A stretch of DNA of 64,000 nt from Lutjanus erythropterus (Eukaryota; Chordata; Actinopteri; Lutjaniformes; Lutjanidae), in contig CM034605.1 in NCBI GenBank assembly GCA_020091685.1, forward strand, positions 12,534,218 to 12,598,217, in the 5' to 3' direction. The position numbers were made by a program, and so were the translations under genes. Positions 13,701-28,700 of this stretch are shown here, in pieces (within the stretch, counting starts at the first letter, position 1; every line of letters begins with the position of its first letter). Below the pieces are notes generated by a model that searched no databases, was not told where the DNA came from, and saw nothing but the letters and a program-made list of their open reading frames with translations.

Positions 13701-16700
13701 GGGAATTCTTTCTCTGCTTACAAAGATATGCAGGGAAAAAATGGGTATTAGAGCCTTCATTTACATTACAAGTCCAGAAATACATCACATTTAACTAAAA
13801 GTTACACCATGTAACATAAAAAAATAAATAACACAATCCTCCTCTTACATATGAAATTTTAAGTTCATAAGCAATAAAACACACTCTCCCTGTATTCAAT
13901 ACATTCACGCTCACCATGCAGAATCTGGCATGTTGTACCACAATTAGATGCACCGATTTCAATTTTCTTGGCCAAGTCCAATTTCAGATTTTTTTAAGGA
14001 TCTGACCTGCCGATTCCGATTTTGGCCGATTCCAATTTCAGTCTTTCTAGGAACTATAATTGACAGCATTCACAAACATATTTGCAACTTTTCTTGTAAA
14101 AATTAAATTGGATGTTCATAATAAAACATTGACTATACTATTTTACATTTTCTCCAGTGTCCTCCAGGTTACAGCCAAGCCCTATTATATTCTTATATTA
14201 AGATAATGAATAGGAGGAATGCATGGAATCTCACGGGATTTCGCAGGATGCGATTTCACGTGATCTCATGTGGAAGCAGATGTAAACAAACCGGAGACGG
14301 TAGTAAAACTTTGCCGTGAGAAAACCAGATGAAGAAGGATGAACGAGGATGAGAAAATGTTTTAGGAGACACATCAACACAGGTTGTTCTGCCAGAACAG
14401 GAGGTGAGATTTTAACTGTCCCAGTCTGCTGCTGGCCAACATTAACCTAAAGAGCTACAAAGTTTATGGCTGGTCTGTGACATTGTCAGCTGCTCTCTCT
14501 CATTGTAGACTGTCTGTCTTCTCTTCACCCTGTTCTTGGAAGCTGTCGCTAACACCAACTTCATGCAAGCATGTGTCTGAGTGTGTGCAGCTGTGATCAG
14601 CGCTGTGGTGAGTGTGATAACACGGTCAGTTTGTCTGCTGCGTGCATGACGTGACTATCGTGTGCAGAACACGTGTGTGACAATGATGGGCACAGATTTG
14701 GATATGTGACGCTGACTGGCCGGTCATCGGTCAGGCCAGAAAACCAGCCAGTTCCGGTCTCTGGCTGGTCAATCAGTACATCCCTAAGCGCAATGTTTCT
14801 ACAAAAGCCCAGAATGGACAAACCAACACCGGCTGTAGATATGACCTTCTGTGATTTTTGCAACTTTCTCGACCATTGTAGTCTCTTCTGTACGCTTGGA
14901 TAGTAAGCCATTTGATGCCACTAAATCCTACATACTGGTCCTTTAAAAAGTATTCTGAGCCAATATCAATATTTCATTATAAAGCCTTTTCTGATGATGA
15001 TGTGCTGATAATATTGTGCATCCCTCGTTTTTATATGATTTTTTTTTTTTGGATGAAGATATTTCATTTAATTGATTAGGCAAAAACACACTCTTATCTA
15101 GTTAACAGTTTCTCAAACGATTTTCAAGTAAATGAACTATACTACAACATATACTAATATTGCAATATGAAATAACATATACTGCGTAGCATGATCTCAC
15201 ATAGCCAAAATATCTGGTATAAGGGGAAAAAAAACACTCTTGTTTGTACTTCATTAAACCAATGACAATCACAGTTTCAAGTTCAAGTGAGACACGACCA
15301 CAGGACGCAACAAAGAAGTTCATATCGCAATGTATTTAATGGCCACACGCTGCCTCTGTTTTTGCCTGTTCCTCAAGAGGTACATTATTACAGTCTCCTC
15401 CAGCCTCACCATGTTTGTTGTTTTCAGAAACTTTTGACTCTTCTTCTTCCTCTTTGGGTAACGTGTGATTCTAAGTGGCAGCCTCTAGTGGATGTATTAC
15501 TTATCATCCATGCCACAGTAAAATGACGCATGGAAGTGTGTGGGCAGTGACGGTTACAACATTTGAAACAAATTTATCTATTTAAATACATACGGGGAGC
15601 ATACAGTGTATGAGCCTTTAAGGTAGCTTGCCATTTTAGGTTGCAAGCTCAGAGGTTGTTGTTGCTTCTTGCAGCGTCATGGACGGTAAGCACAGTAAGG
15701 GGCAGAAAGTGCCCCCTGAAATAGTCAACCAATTGCAGGCTTATTCCAACAGCTTACTTCTTGTGAGTCAGACTAAATATACCATGACGCAGACTTACAT
15801 TGACTTCACCCACTCCTATATCTGACTATGTGACAGGTGTTTGTGTGTGTGCTGTGCTTACGTGTTGGTGAAGCATTGGGAGTGGAAGCAGGGCTGTCGT
15901 CCTCTGGCTCTGATAGTGTCACAGTGGGAACCCCCTGTAAACCCACACTGAGGACGTTTTCACGCTCGGACACGCTGACAGGGGAGGGTTCTTTCTGCAG
16001 CTCGGTCTTGGCAGGTGGGGGCTGAGACTCGGTCAAGGTGATCTTCACGGGGCTGGCTGTCTGTGGGGTGCCACCCAGGTTTCGGTAGGAGCGGTAGTCT
16101 GACAGCTCTTCATCAGATGGCTCCTCCACATAGGGGAAAGAGTGGGAGCCCAGTGCTGGACCTAAGTTTTCCTCCTCCTCTTCCTCCTCATCATCCTCAT
16201 CTCTTCCAGAATTTTTATCTATGTAGCCGCCCAGTGAGTCATGACCACTTGAACCTGTGTCCACCAGGCTCTGCAGAGCCCGCTGCTGGTCACGGCGCTC
16301 ATCCCCATGGCTGATGTCCATGTAGTTGTATGATTCTGTCTTATCTGAGCCAAACAGAGATTTTGGCATGTCGTCAGCCAGGTTGGAACTCATTTTGGTG
16401 CTGGAGCTGAAGCTGTAGGTGTCGCTGGAGAAGTCATCCAGGACAGAGGAGCCAGAGGAGGGCTTGGTTGGTTTCAGGTCATCCGACAAGTAGGAGGCTT
16501 CTCGACCTGAAGTGAAGGTCTGATTTGACAGCAGGGAAGTGTAGACATCACCATCATCGTTCATGGGCTTCCGGAATAAGCCAGACATGGAGTCATCTAC
16601 AGAGATTGACAGAAAGAAGGAGACTCAGTGAGGTTACACACAAAACACTGATGAGAAAGAATGACAGCACTCTCTGTGTCACACGATCATGAGCTGTTTG

Positions 16701-19700
16701 ATTAATGAAAACATCCAGTTAAACAAGGCTGTGCTTCAGCTGCCAGGGAGAGGGGCTGTGGCACTGTGAGAGCGGCACAGTCACACTGGCTGCTTGGCTG
16801 TGAAGATCAGTGAGGCAGCAGTAACAGAGGGTACTTGTACCCGGTGCCCGACAAAGGGGGATTGTTCAGTTCAGACCCCAAAAAACCACAGTGCCACAAC
16901 CAGAGTCTGTTCTAAATCACGCAGGCAAAGGCCTTTCTCTAGTCACATCTCTGCTCTGTAATCACTAATCCGCCGCCATCTCCCCTGACAAATTAGTGTC
17001 ATGAAAATGAATGCACTCACATAAAATATGAACAAAATACTGTGCACACTGGCATCTCCAAAATTTAAATCGCTTAAGCTAGTCAAGGCCAGGTTGACAA
17101 AACCGTTCAATGATACATGCATAAAATAAATATTTAAAACCCTGCATGCTGACTGCATCCTGATATTCAACACACATGAAAAACTTAGCCTATGTCCACA
17201 CTAACAGAACCTTAAGACAAGTCTTGCTGGATTTAAATACTTATGGCCCATTGAATAATAGATAGGAAATAAACACGTTCATTCCATAAATTCTTGCTAA
17301 AGGACAAAATGACACTTGTTGCCGTGGATACCAACGTATTATTTGGCAGAACTGAGGTGATTTACGGGTGTATGTGTGTAAGGATATGTTGATGTCAATG
17401 ATTATATGTGATATCCACCTTTCTGTTAGTGTATCATGGCCTCAAGGGTAAAAAGTTATAATCAGATGACAACAAAGTCGTAGTAAAATGTCAAATATGC
17501 AGCGCTATGGTTCATACTGTGGGTTGACACAGAAATTATAATAATTACAGCATTTCAATTGTAGTGTTTGCAACCACTATTAAGAATTCAAAGCCGACAG
17601 ACTGTGTTGATGTGAGCTGTGACTTTGTGTGCTCTGCTGTAAAATATCACTCAACATCTCACTGAATTATTTGTTACAGTGCTGCTGCTGCTGAGAGGAA
17701 ACATTAAGGATGCTGCTCATATTACATATGACTTGAAAACAGGAAGAGACGTACTTCATAGGCATGTTATTTTAAATTATAAGGGCCAGAAGTCGAGGTC
17801 AAGTATTCAGATTTGTTGATTTTATGTTTCCAGTCTTTCAGTCATGAAACTTGGCCAACAATAACAGGGCTGGAGACAGTGTGGGCACATGGACACCAAT
17901 GACTCCCACATTTTTTTGACATGTCCAAATATTCAAATACTGTATTTTGGGGGCTGTGAAAGCAGATACAGCAGCTGGTAGCGCCTTCAAACTTAGCTAT
18001 TTTTCTCTGTTATTTTTTACGGCTTTATTGCTGAAACACAAATCACCAATGAGAGAAATGCAGTAATAGGTGCTGAAAAATGAAGCGTGGGGTTTGGATT
18101 AAAGAGCAGCAGACCCTAAATGATGAACAAATGCAACTGGCATCTTTCCAACATGCAGTCAGAACAGCATCTCGGTTTGGGCTATTTTACCTAAGGGGCA
18201 GATCACACAACACAGTGCCCAAAACCACAGCAGGAAGAGGGAGGAGTCTGTGCCTTTATATTGATGACACTGTGCTCAAACACAGTCAAAGTTGATGGAC
18301 AGTGTTTCCCAGAATTTAAACTTTTAATGTGAAGATCCTGACCACATTATTGTCACCATCTTGATGCTGCTGTTTACATTCAGCCTTGATGCAAATTCAA
18401 AAAATTGACTATAGAATTATTTCCTGAGTGTATATGTGTATGAATATATGTATTTATTTAGTTTTTTTATTTTCACCCTATTCCATTCTGAATTAAATTA
18501 TCTGTATAATATTTTGTATTTTCTGTGTAGTATCAAGAAACTACAACTCTTGATCCCTCCCAATTGTCACTTATGACCCACTGTAAGTGTATGGTGGTGG
18601 CTCTATCTGCAGAGACCCTACCCTCAGCCTGTATTTTCTCACTATTTTGCTGTGCTCGGGATGTGCTACCAACCCAAAATGTCTGTACTTGATGTCCTGG
18701 GAAAAAGACTTAACAATCAGCTATCTTTTTGGTGTGTTTACAAATAGCTCAGACAAATCCTACTGACTCTATCTTTAAATATTAAGTACAGAAAAAGGAA
18801 ATTCGGCCAACAAACTCACACTACCTCCTGTCCAAACACAAGTATAAACACAGCACCCACACACATACACACACTATACATCATCATACATCTGCTGCTA
18901 CTGTTTTTGTTGTGCTGTGTACAAGTGCGAGTTTATACTTCCACAAACTGAGCTCCTCCTCTCGCTCTCTAGCCCTGCTTCTCCCAGGGCAGCGGTGGCG
19001 CTATAAATAGGCTGGGTCCAGCTGCTGGGGTGGACGAGGGGGAAGATCTAAAATAGCAGCCTTAGGGTTAGCTCTGGAGGATGCAGACTGACTGACAGAA
19101 GACCCAACAGGTCAGGACGTCCCGTCCCTCCCTGCGCTTCCTCTAAAAGGCCCCACCACCCTTCCCCTCTGCTGTCCTTCCAATTGCTGCTCCCTCAGTC
19201 ATTAACAATACATCACAATGGCAGAAACACTACACACCCATGCTGGGACACAGCGGGTAGGGTGACGTGACAAGAAGGAAAAGCAAAGCAGACCCAGATG
19301 CTCTTGAGCTCCAGATTATTCTGTATTTAAAGGGAGAGAAGAAATAATCTGTACAACAAAAATAAAAAGAGAGGAAGAATTTAGGATAAAAATTACAGAA
19401 GAGGAGTGGAAACATGTTAAATGAAATTTACAAACTACCAATTCCTCATTTGGAAGAGAATTATTTGGGGAGAAGGATTCTTGACCCCAGAAATGATTTT
19501 CAAATATAATATAAGTTTAAGCTCTATGTGCTGAGGGTAATGCTGAAGTAATGCAAATTATTTATATTCAATGAATTTTTAAAATATATATTTGGGTTAG
19601 AAGTTTTTAAGCTTGTAGCAGAGATTTTTTGTTATTTTAAAACTCTGTATTTAAGAGCAAAGCAATGTAATACTCAGAAAATCTCTGGTCTCAGTCAAGA

Positions 19701-22700
19701 TAAAAATGATTTATTCAGAATCCTCAGAATCACAGCACTGAAAAATAACAAAATGATGGAAAAAACACACCTCCAGATTTATTAAAAGGAAATATAGAAT
19801 TCAAGATTCATCAATTTTTTTCATGATTATGACTTGTTCATTTGGAAGCAGTTATGCTGCATGTATGAAATCAGTCTTAGAAAAATAAAGTATAACAGAA
19901 TAGACTCAGTGATGTCTTGTAGAGCAACATCTGTGCTGCCTATGGATCCAAGCAGTGTGCGACACACCACAGCTGTTGAGCCAAGTTCAGCTCAGTGACA
20001 TGAATGCCCTTGATGTGCTGCTAAAGCGGACCAATGTATAATCCTCTTAGTGTACTACCATTGTATAGGTCCCATCAGCCATCACCCTGGCAACACCATC
20101 ATAATCTAACACTCCCTGATTCACTGTACTACTGTGCAGATGTGGGAAGCACTCAGAGCCACTACAAACTGTGAAGAGAGGTGAACTGCCAGTAATCCTG
20201 TTGACTGTAGGCAAAACACACCCCCCTCTCTACGTAACAACACAGATAAACTCACCAGCAGCAGTTGCATAAGGAATCTGCAACGATAAAGAGGCCAGAT
20301 GCTAACTGAGCAGCTACTTGACAAAGTTGGTGTGTGGAGATTGAGGGCATTCTGAATCTGCTGATATGGCGTAGCACCCAGAGACTCTGGGAGAAAAAAC
20401 CCACAAGGCCAAAACAAATGCTTTGCTGCGCTCAGATGGGATTGGACGTGACAACAGAGGAATTCTCAGCTCACACTGTAGCCACACAACATAATCATGC
20501 CACTGAAAGGATGGTGCAGTTAAATAAATAAGTCCTGGTGGATGTGCTGCGAAGGGGCAGTCCTTTTGTTGTCCTCTGTGCAGCCAGTGCAGCTCCGAAA
20601 CTAATGCAGCCTGACAATCTGTGCTATGCCAAGGCATGGGCTCCTAATTATCAGGCTACAGACAAAAACATGTGAGCACAAACAATATCAAAAGGGCCGG
20701 AGTTACAAAATGAATATATTACCACTTTGAAATTAAGGCTTTAGTGAGCTGCATGTGGGACTTGGTGCGCAGCAGGATTTACTCCCTTGAAGACACTTAC
20801 TGATCCACTGCAGTTATTCAATGTGGAATAAAAGGCCTCACTCATGTGAATAATAGAAAGGCATTTTAAAATGTATTGATGAGATGCAAAGAGACATTTC
20901 AGCTATGCTTGCTAGGTGGAAGAACATCATGTTATCTGTTGTACCGCCAGGATTCCAGTGCAGAAACAGAGGAGACAAACCATTACAACAACAAGCTGCA
21001 CTGACTTCAGAAGAAACAATCGCTGTCAGTCCTGCCAAACAATATGCTTTTTTTTTTTTTTTTTAACCAGTACTGATTATTAGTGATCAAGAAAACCAAT
21101 AACAGATATTTGGAACCGATATACAATTGCAGTAAAAACTACAATTACTGCCTCTCAGTGGTACGCCTTCACCAACCAGTCAAGTTGCTGTTGACATCTA
21201 TGTCTGTCTAGACTTATTTGTGGTGTAGCCTTTGAAGGAATTTTATAAACGGTATGAAGTGTTTTTTGGGGGGAGGTGGAGGGGGGCAAAATCAAAGTTA
21301 TTTCTTTATTACCATGTATGATTCCAGTAAATAATTTCCAATGAAAAACATGTCTTCACTTAGAGACTATTTTTTCAGAGGAGTACAGAAGATGGAAACA
21401 AAATGGATGTTTATATTGTGTAAATGAGAACAGGTCACAGTGACTTTGACCTTCGACCACTAAAAATCAGTTCATCCTTGAGTCCAAGTGGACATTTGTA
21501 CCAAATTTGAAGAAATTCATCAAGACAACCAAACCACCAAAAGACATAAGACTTCAGGCATGGCTGTCACCGGTGCAAGGGCATAATGAAAATCTTGGTG
21601 TCAAAATAATATAGAATAAAAGAAGAATAACACTAACTCCAACACAAAACTTCATTGAAATGCCTTTAATCATATGTTAAGAAGGTGTTGTGAGTGGGAC
21701 ATTGAGTGAGGCCACGGGATAGTAACTACAGAAAGGGAGACATGGCTGCATCAGAGCCAAAGCAGCACAATTTTAAAATAATTTCTTATTGGCATTCGTA
21801 ATAAATAACACTGACTCTGATAATGCTCAATATCCCTATGTCCAAGCACACGCCATCATCATTTCCAACAGTAATTCAGCTTTACTGTGAAACATCTGTT
21901 GATGAATTGCACTGTAACGATTCTGTCACTCCATCCATGACCCTCTCGACTGTGGTGTCACCTTTCAGGAGTTCTCTTTCACTCCATGACCTTGTGGAAA
22001 CCAATCCATCAAGATGCTTGCTGTGCTCTTCTTTCAAGGCCATCTGTGCCTTTGACATTAAATAATAATATGCTGTAGCTTTATTATTATAAGTGCAGTA
22101 AATTGTCATATTTATTGGTAACTGTGCAGTACTTTGTTTAGAAGATAAAAGGAGAAAATGAGGCTGACATGGATGTGCACATTAGGACTGCAACTATTGA
22201 TTATTTTCATTATTGATTAATTTAAACTATTTTCACAATTAATCATTTAGTTATAAATGCTCAATGACTCTTCACTTAGTCTCACAAAAGACAAAGAATA
22301 GCAGCAAATCCTTAAGATTTAAGATGCTAGAACCAGCAAATAATTTCAACAACATGATTCTACTGCAGAGTGGTAGATTCCGTTATAAAGTCCATTACTT
22401 GCTTTATTTGTCACAGTTTAACTTAAACACTGCTCCAACTCCTAGTGGTTTCTGGCTTTAAAAGCTCTGGTTACAACTTTTATGCTTATAATGTATTGAT
22501 TACAATATCCTTGGCTGAATACATGAATACTAGTCACTACTATCCCCAACTATCCCACCTTAATGTGGGTAAAAAAGAAGAAAATGGAGAGCACAAAGAC
22601 AGTCTATACTAAGAGCTGAGGTACAATAAAACCACTTGTAGAAGTCGATTTGGGAACAGCTGTGCTGCGGGATTCAACCAAGCTGAGCTGCATTGATCAA

Positions 22701-25700
22701 AGACAATGAGGACATACAATTACTGTGAGAAACGTCAGTATATCCACCATTCTTAAAAAAAAATCACTGAGGGCCATGCAGGACAAATGTTGTTGTTCCA
22801 GCAGCTTTTGTCAAATATAAATCAATGTGGAGCCAGTTTAAATAAAAGCTAATCTGTCCCCATTCAGATTCTGAAGCTGTGGTACGTACAGTACCTGTCT
22901 TCCACTGTATTGATTGAATTTTTCTTGCTCGGATAGAGCTTTATGGATGAATGAAGAGGATGTAGGAGGATCGAGACTATGTGTCTACAAGCTGTCTGCT
23001 TTAGGTCAAAACTGTCAATTTAGTGAAACTTTGAATTGGCATTTCACTTTTGTTGTATAGACAGAATTTGAGTAGAGAGTAAAGAGTAGAGACGCAGGCA
23101 AGAAGGCAGGCATACATAGGCTACAGTGACCTACACAACAAAATTAGATGGACTACGCTGTTTTTAAGTGTCTCTGCTGATAGAAGCTCTAATCTCATGA
23201 GCATTTTTGAAGAACTCTGCTCAGGGATTACTCTGTGCCCACAGGCTAGAGAGCTGGACTGAGGCAGTTAGATTGTAAACATGGCATCATATTTCACTTG
23301 CAGGCTTCCAATTGTTTTCAGGATAAACACAAGGGATAAAAGAACATGAGAATGATGATTTATAGATATGACAATAGCATTAATGCTTTGTTATTGTCCC
23401 CTACAGAGGAGCTTTTGGGGCTCGGTCTGTCATGCTTTTATCTGTCCTTTTATCCCTCAGCATTAGCTAATTGGTCCTGTAGACAGATGAAGATGAATGA
23501 GATTGGAAACCTGGCAGGTAACACATAGGATGAGCACTTAGGCCCAAATCATTCTGGAGAGCAGACACGCCAGAATATACTGCACACGCTTTAAGCCTTA
23601 TTTAATTATGTAAGGTGCTTGGACAACACAGTTTTAACCACAAGCTAATGGAAGTACATGCAGACACTGGCTCACACCTGGGAGCTGCTCTGCTGACCAC
23701 TGAAATCTGAAGGATGCTGAATTAAAGGGACAGCTCACCCCAAAATCAAAAATACATATCTTCCCTCTTACCTGTAGACCTATTTATTCATCTAGATTGT
23801 TGTGATGTGAGTTTCCAAGTTTTGGAGGTATTGGCTGTAGAGATGCCTGCCTCCTATCAAATGAAATGGAGCGAGATTACACTCTGCGACAGAAATCATG
23901 ACCCAATCACCCAAGATAATCCACAGACCTTGTTGTGAGCAATATCATGTAGGAACTATTTTCTTTCTATTGAACTGCAACCACCAGCCTTATCACTGTG
24001 CAGGAGGAAGCGTGCATCTACTCATAGACAAGAGGTTACAGCTGAGTCAAGAAGGACGCCATTAATGCAGGCCAGGTTGCAGGTGCATCTGAAATAAGTG
24101 GGGGTGCAGTGCACTAGTATCTACAGTGTATGCTAGCAACAACAATAAATAATAGTAGGCATTGAGGGTCCAAATATAGACTCAGATGATCAGATTATGC
24201 TAGAACATGCAGACAAGAAAAAGGTGTGAACAGTCTTGAGTGAACACAGTGTCATTCCTTTTCACCCTTGTAAAAATTAGCCAGAATTAATGTTTACATC
24301 CTGCACAATCGCAAGAACAACACTCTCATCCATGAGTAGATGCACACTTCCTTCGGTGTCGTCATATGGTTGGTGGGTGTAGATAGAGAGTAGTTCCTAC
24401 ATGAAACTGTACACAGCAAGGTCTGTGGATTAACGTATCTTGAGTAAGAGGGTCGTGATTTCTTGAAAGAGACACTGCTTTTGAGTTTTTCCAAATGTAT
24501 TTTTGAGCACCACGAGCTGAGTGTCATCTACTTCCATTATATTTGAGAGAAATAGCACTACAGGTAAGAGGAAAAATATGCATTTTTGATTTGGTTTGAA
24601 CCATCCCTTTAAAGGTGAAGTAAAAGACAGTTCTATTTCCAGTTTATCCCCGACAGTCTGGCCATTTGAACTATCGGCCTTGTCGTCACAGCCTCGCCTC
24701 TCTTGCCATTAGGCTGCTTCCCCCTCCTCCTCCTCCTCCTCTTCCTCCACCCCTGTATTATCTTGCATCTTTATCATCTACTCTGAAAAGACCAAGCACT
24801 GCTCGGCCCCCTGGGAACAGGAGCAGAGCTCTCACCATCTAAAGGCACAAATGCACTGCGCACAAAGTGCTTTCTCTATCTGAAAGATATGGAAAGGACC
24901 CAGCCAGACATATGCTGTCTCATCCCTGTCACTGATGATATGCTGAAACGGAGAAAGACTCGCATCTAATCCACCTCTCAGGGACTGGATTGTTTCTCAT
25001 GACTGATGCGCTTTGTCAGGACATGATGAAGTGACCATTATAATGCACTGCAAGGAGTTATAAAGAGCCGGTTGGAAAAGGAAGGAGGTGTCACTGTTTG
25101 TGTATAATGTGCACTTAGTTGTTTTCTTCTGTGCCAGAAAGCAGGGGAGGCTAGTAGACAGACACAGTGTGTGCTAAAAACAAACTCGATTTTCACAGAA
25201 GACCTGATCATGATGCAGCAATATCTTCCACAACTTTCTTTCTTTCTCATGCCCCTGGAAATCCTCAGAGGATGGGAAACTTTTGAGGATAAAAGAGGCT
25301 ATACTGCACTGTACTGTCTGTGATCCACGGCTAAGGTTCTGTCCTGTGGTAATTTAATATAGCTGAAATCAGCATTATCTGCGTCCTGTGGGTAGATCAC
25401 TGTTGTGAACAAGATTTAGGACAGGCATGGATCGATTACCTAGCGAGGCAATTCTAGACATCTTGAAGAGATACTATTTCACACAGTTTGTGCTCTTTAA
25501 AGGCCAGACTTCTTTTCTGGCCTCAGTCAACAAAAAATCTTGAATTTTTTTACGTAATGATCCACCAACAAAGCAGAGATGGAAAGTGTGTTTGAAGGTA
25601 GAGTATGCAGGATTTATCAGCTGCTGTTTGTAAATACACCGGAAAGATAGCTGATTGTTGAGTCTCATTCCCAGATCGTCAAATATCAACACTTTGGTTT

Positions 25701-28700
25701 GGTAAAGCATCTTAACTCAGCAAAATAATAAGAAAATAAGGCCCATTTCGCACTGGACAAAAAACCCATTGACATCTGCTAACATCTGGCTTTTGTCTTC
25801 TGTGAGAAAGAGTGCAATTGACATTCATTCTGGGTAAAATGACTCTGCTGTAGCCACAGGTATTTATCGGAAATGAGGGCTTGTTGACTCCATCTAATAC
25901 TTCTGCAACTCTTTAACCCGTGTGCTGCTTGGCTTGACTTGATGTGACTCATCAGCCCAGCATGACACAGGTTTGCAGCCACTTGAAGGTATGTAATTAT
26001 CTGATGCACTTGTCTTGGGTTGAGTGGCTATAAAACTTTGGATTAACACGTTTCCGATAAATTCTTCATTATAAAAGCCCTGTATTATCTTGTTATCTAA
26101 AAGCTTTTATTATGAAGCATCAAAATCAGGAAATCTTTTGTTTTTCGTCAGCAGTAATATAACACAACTCCTATACAGTTGAAAAAGAACATGAAACAGC
26201 AAAATAAAGCAGATACCTGAGCATACAAATAGGGATGCAGAAGAGAAACTAAACTTCAAACCACAGAGATTTAGTTAGAAGATACAAAAGTACTGAGAGA
26301 TGAACATGCAGAGACTTCTGAAAACACCTTTCTCTCAGGTCCCTGCACAGACATGAGTTGAGTCTCAAAGGCAAACTCATCTACTGGCAATAGGAAAGTC
26401 AATTGCCTATTTTTAGCTATTTTAAAACCCTACATGTCCGTAAACGTCCGTCATGTAAAAACAGTATAAGAAAATACAGAAAGAAGCCAGGGTCTCTGTA
26501 GATACACACACCATGACACACTTTTAGTGGGTCAAAAGAGATGATTGAGAGGGATTATTTTTGAGTCACTATTTTTTTGTATTGCTTTTATTAAAGAAAA
26601 TCCTGTATAGCATGCCTTTGGGAGTGAATGTCTTTGACAAAGATCAGAACAGACTGTAACATGTCTGGTCAAGAGGAAAATGTCCACTCCGCCCCGCTAG
26701 ATATGATGAGATTTGCACTATTCCCACCAAGAACATTAGTGACACAGTGCATCGCTTCACTGGTATGGACACAGCTTAGCTGGACTCATAGCAATAAGAG
26801 CGAGCCATTCTTTCTTGTTTTAGGAATCAAAACATAATCTGTGCGTGTTTGTGTGTGTGTGTGTGTGCACCTACACAAGTTTGAGCCTGTCTGGCACACT
26901 GTAATGAAAGTAGAGCATGTGCTTTTGTTTGTTTTTTGTGGAAAGTGGGGCCAAACAGACAACTAGATGGTTCATTATTTCACATATATTTTGTGTGTAG
27001 CTAAATTTTGTTTTGCCTTTTCTCTAACTGCAACAATTTCACTTTGAATGTTAAAGTTCTGCTTTCATGCCAAATTCTCAGCCACATAGGATTAAATTTA
27101 AGTATTCAAATAATGCTCCTGTACTCAAAAGATAGCACCCAGCAAAATGAGAAGGCCTGACCAGCAAAGAGAGGAAACTAGGCGGCCTTTTTAAAAAAAA
27201 AAAAAAAAAAAAAAACATCGTCTCATGAATTTTTCAGTGAATTCGTGAATGAAAGTGCAGGGCTCTAGTTTTGCTCGCCAAGCGAATAGTGAGCCCTGTT
27301 CCTTCAGGATTAAAAATAGCAGCATGTATGAGCCGAGCGGTGCTGAGGAGAGTGACGGACTTAGAACTGAGGTCTGCATGATGTTCCCACAAAAACACTG
27401 CCCCCAGCATCCAATAATATAATTATATCATCATCAACAGTACCAAAACAGGACTGCAGGAATCGTGTCATCATGCAGGCTACTTGTTACAGTAGCACAA
27501 GTAACATATTTAGGTCCAGTCTCATTCTTTTGATAAACTGTAGGATTCAATCATTTTCTACCCGGTCACTGGCTATGGAAGCTATGGGACTTAGGCCTGT
27601 GATCTATTTATCATCCCTCTACCCCACCATTTTCAGAATGCAGGTATTTTATTATAGATATTGGCCTACATGTGGGAGCTGGTACACTGAGCGTTCAGAG
27701 GCCATTCAAAGTTCAACAGGCTATTTGTTAATGCATGCTGCATCCCATCTGAATCCTGCCTACGTGATCAAATCTCATCAACCAAATAACTGTGTCAACT
27801 AGTGGGAGAAACAAAGGGTCATATTTGATGTTTCATTATAACTGTCAAACGATAAAGCCCTAACTAATCTGAATTATTTTAGTTTCGAAGATGTCTAATC
27901 TTATTCCCTTTAGCAACACTTGTGACAACCAGAGCTGTAGCTGCCATTGAAGACAGTGAAGCCATGTCCTCTGCAATTCTTTCTGATGATTTGGATGTTT
28001 CAGGCACCTGGAGGGGATTTGTATTCTACATTGATAGGTATTTTGCGGCTGGTTTTCATAAATTTAACCAGCTTTAACCTAACTATCTGGCATCTTTGTT
28101 TCTGTGTGTTCAAGTGCTGAAGTTTTAACTCGGCTGACAGACAAGCCGTCTGTCGTAATGTTAAATCTGTGATAAATGGACTCGGCAGCGTTTTTGATGT
28201 GGGTTTGTTAATACCTTACAAATGAAACCTAACATGGCTGAAATATCATAAATTCATAAACAGTAATTATTAAATTTAGAGCCTGACCAATCTATTGGTT
28301 GACTGATACTGGCCTATCACAGCTGAATTGATCTATATTAGTATTGGCATGTATCTTGTCCCATAGGTGCCTGTATGAAAACTTGTTTTTATTATTTTTA
28401 TTTATTTGCTAGTTTTCTAGGCAGTATTTTGTGTATATTTGGGTATTTTCTTAATTCAGGTACAATAATGGTTTACATTTGTAGTTTTTAATAATTATTT
28501 AAAATACAGATGAAAGTTTACTGATTCAGAGCCCTGATATAAAAAAAAAAGCTCATTGTTAAACTGTAAAATATCATGCCTCCATTACATATCTTTGTCA
28601 CAAGTGTTAACCACTTTTGAGGGATCATTGCAAAAATGTGTGTATATAGTATATATTCTGTATAAAGAATATAAGCTGATATATTTAGATTGGTATCAGA

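Larger units (their letters stand above)
13714..15861. other. rtn1 intron between exons 2 and 3
   Basis: Holds the short element at 13945-14786 and a repeat remnant at 14860-14946. The rest shows no recognisable exon. Confidence 0.55.
16597..23721. other. large rtn1 intron 1, 3' part
   Basis: No exon recognised. Contains poly-T at 21048-21064, a dispersed repeat fragment at 21424-21530 and a hAT-like remnant near 22183-22262. Runs of 3-5 kb without clear repeats may include regulatory DNA, which cannot be shown from one sequence. Confidence 0.5.

Noticed and set aside
13041-13751. Plus-strand open frames over rtn1 exon 3
   Set aside because: Antisense shadows of a well-supported coding exon.
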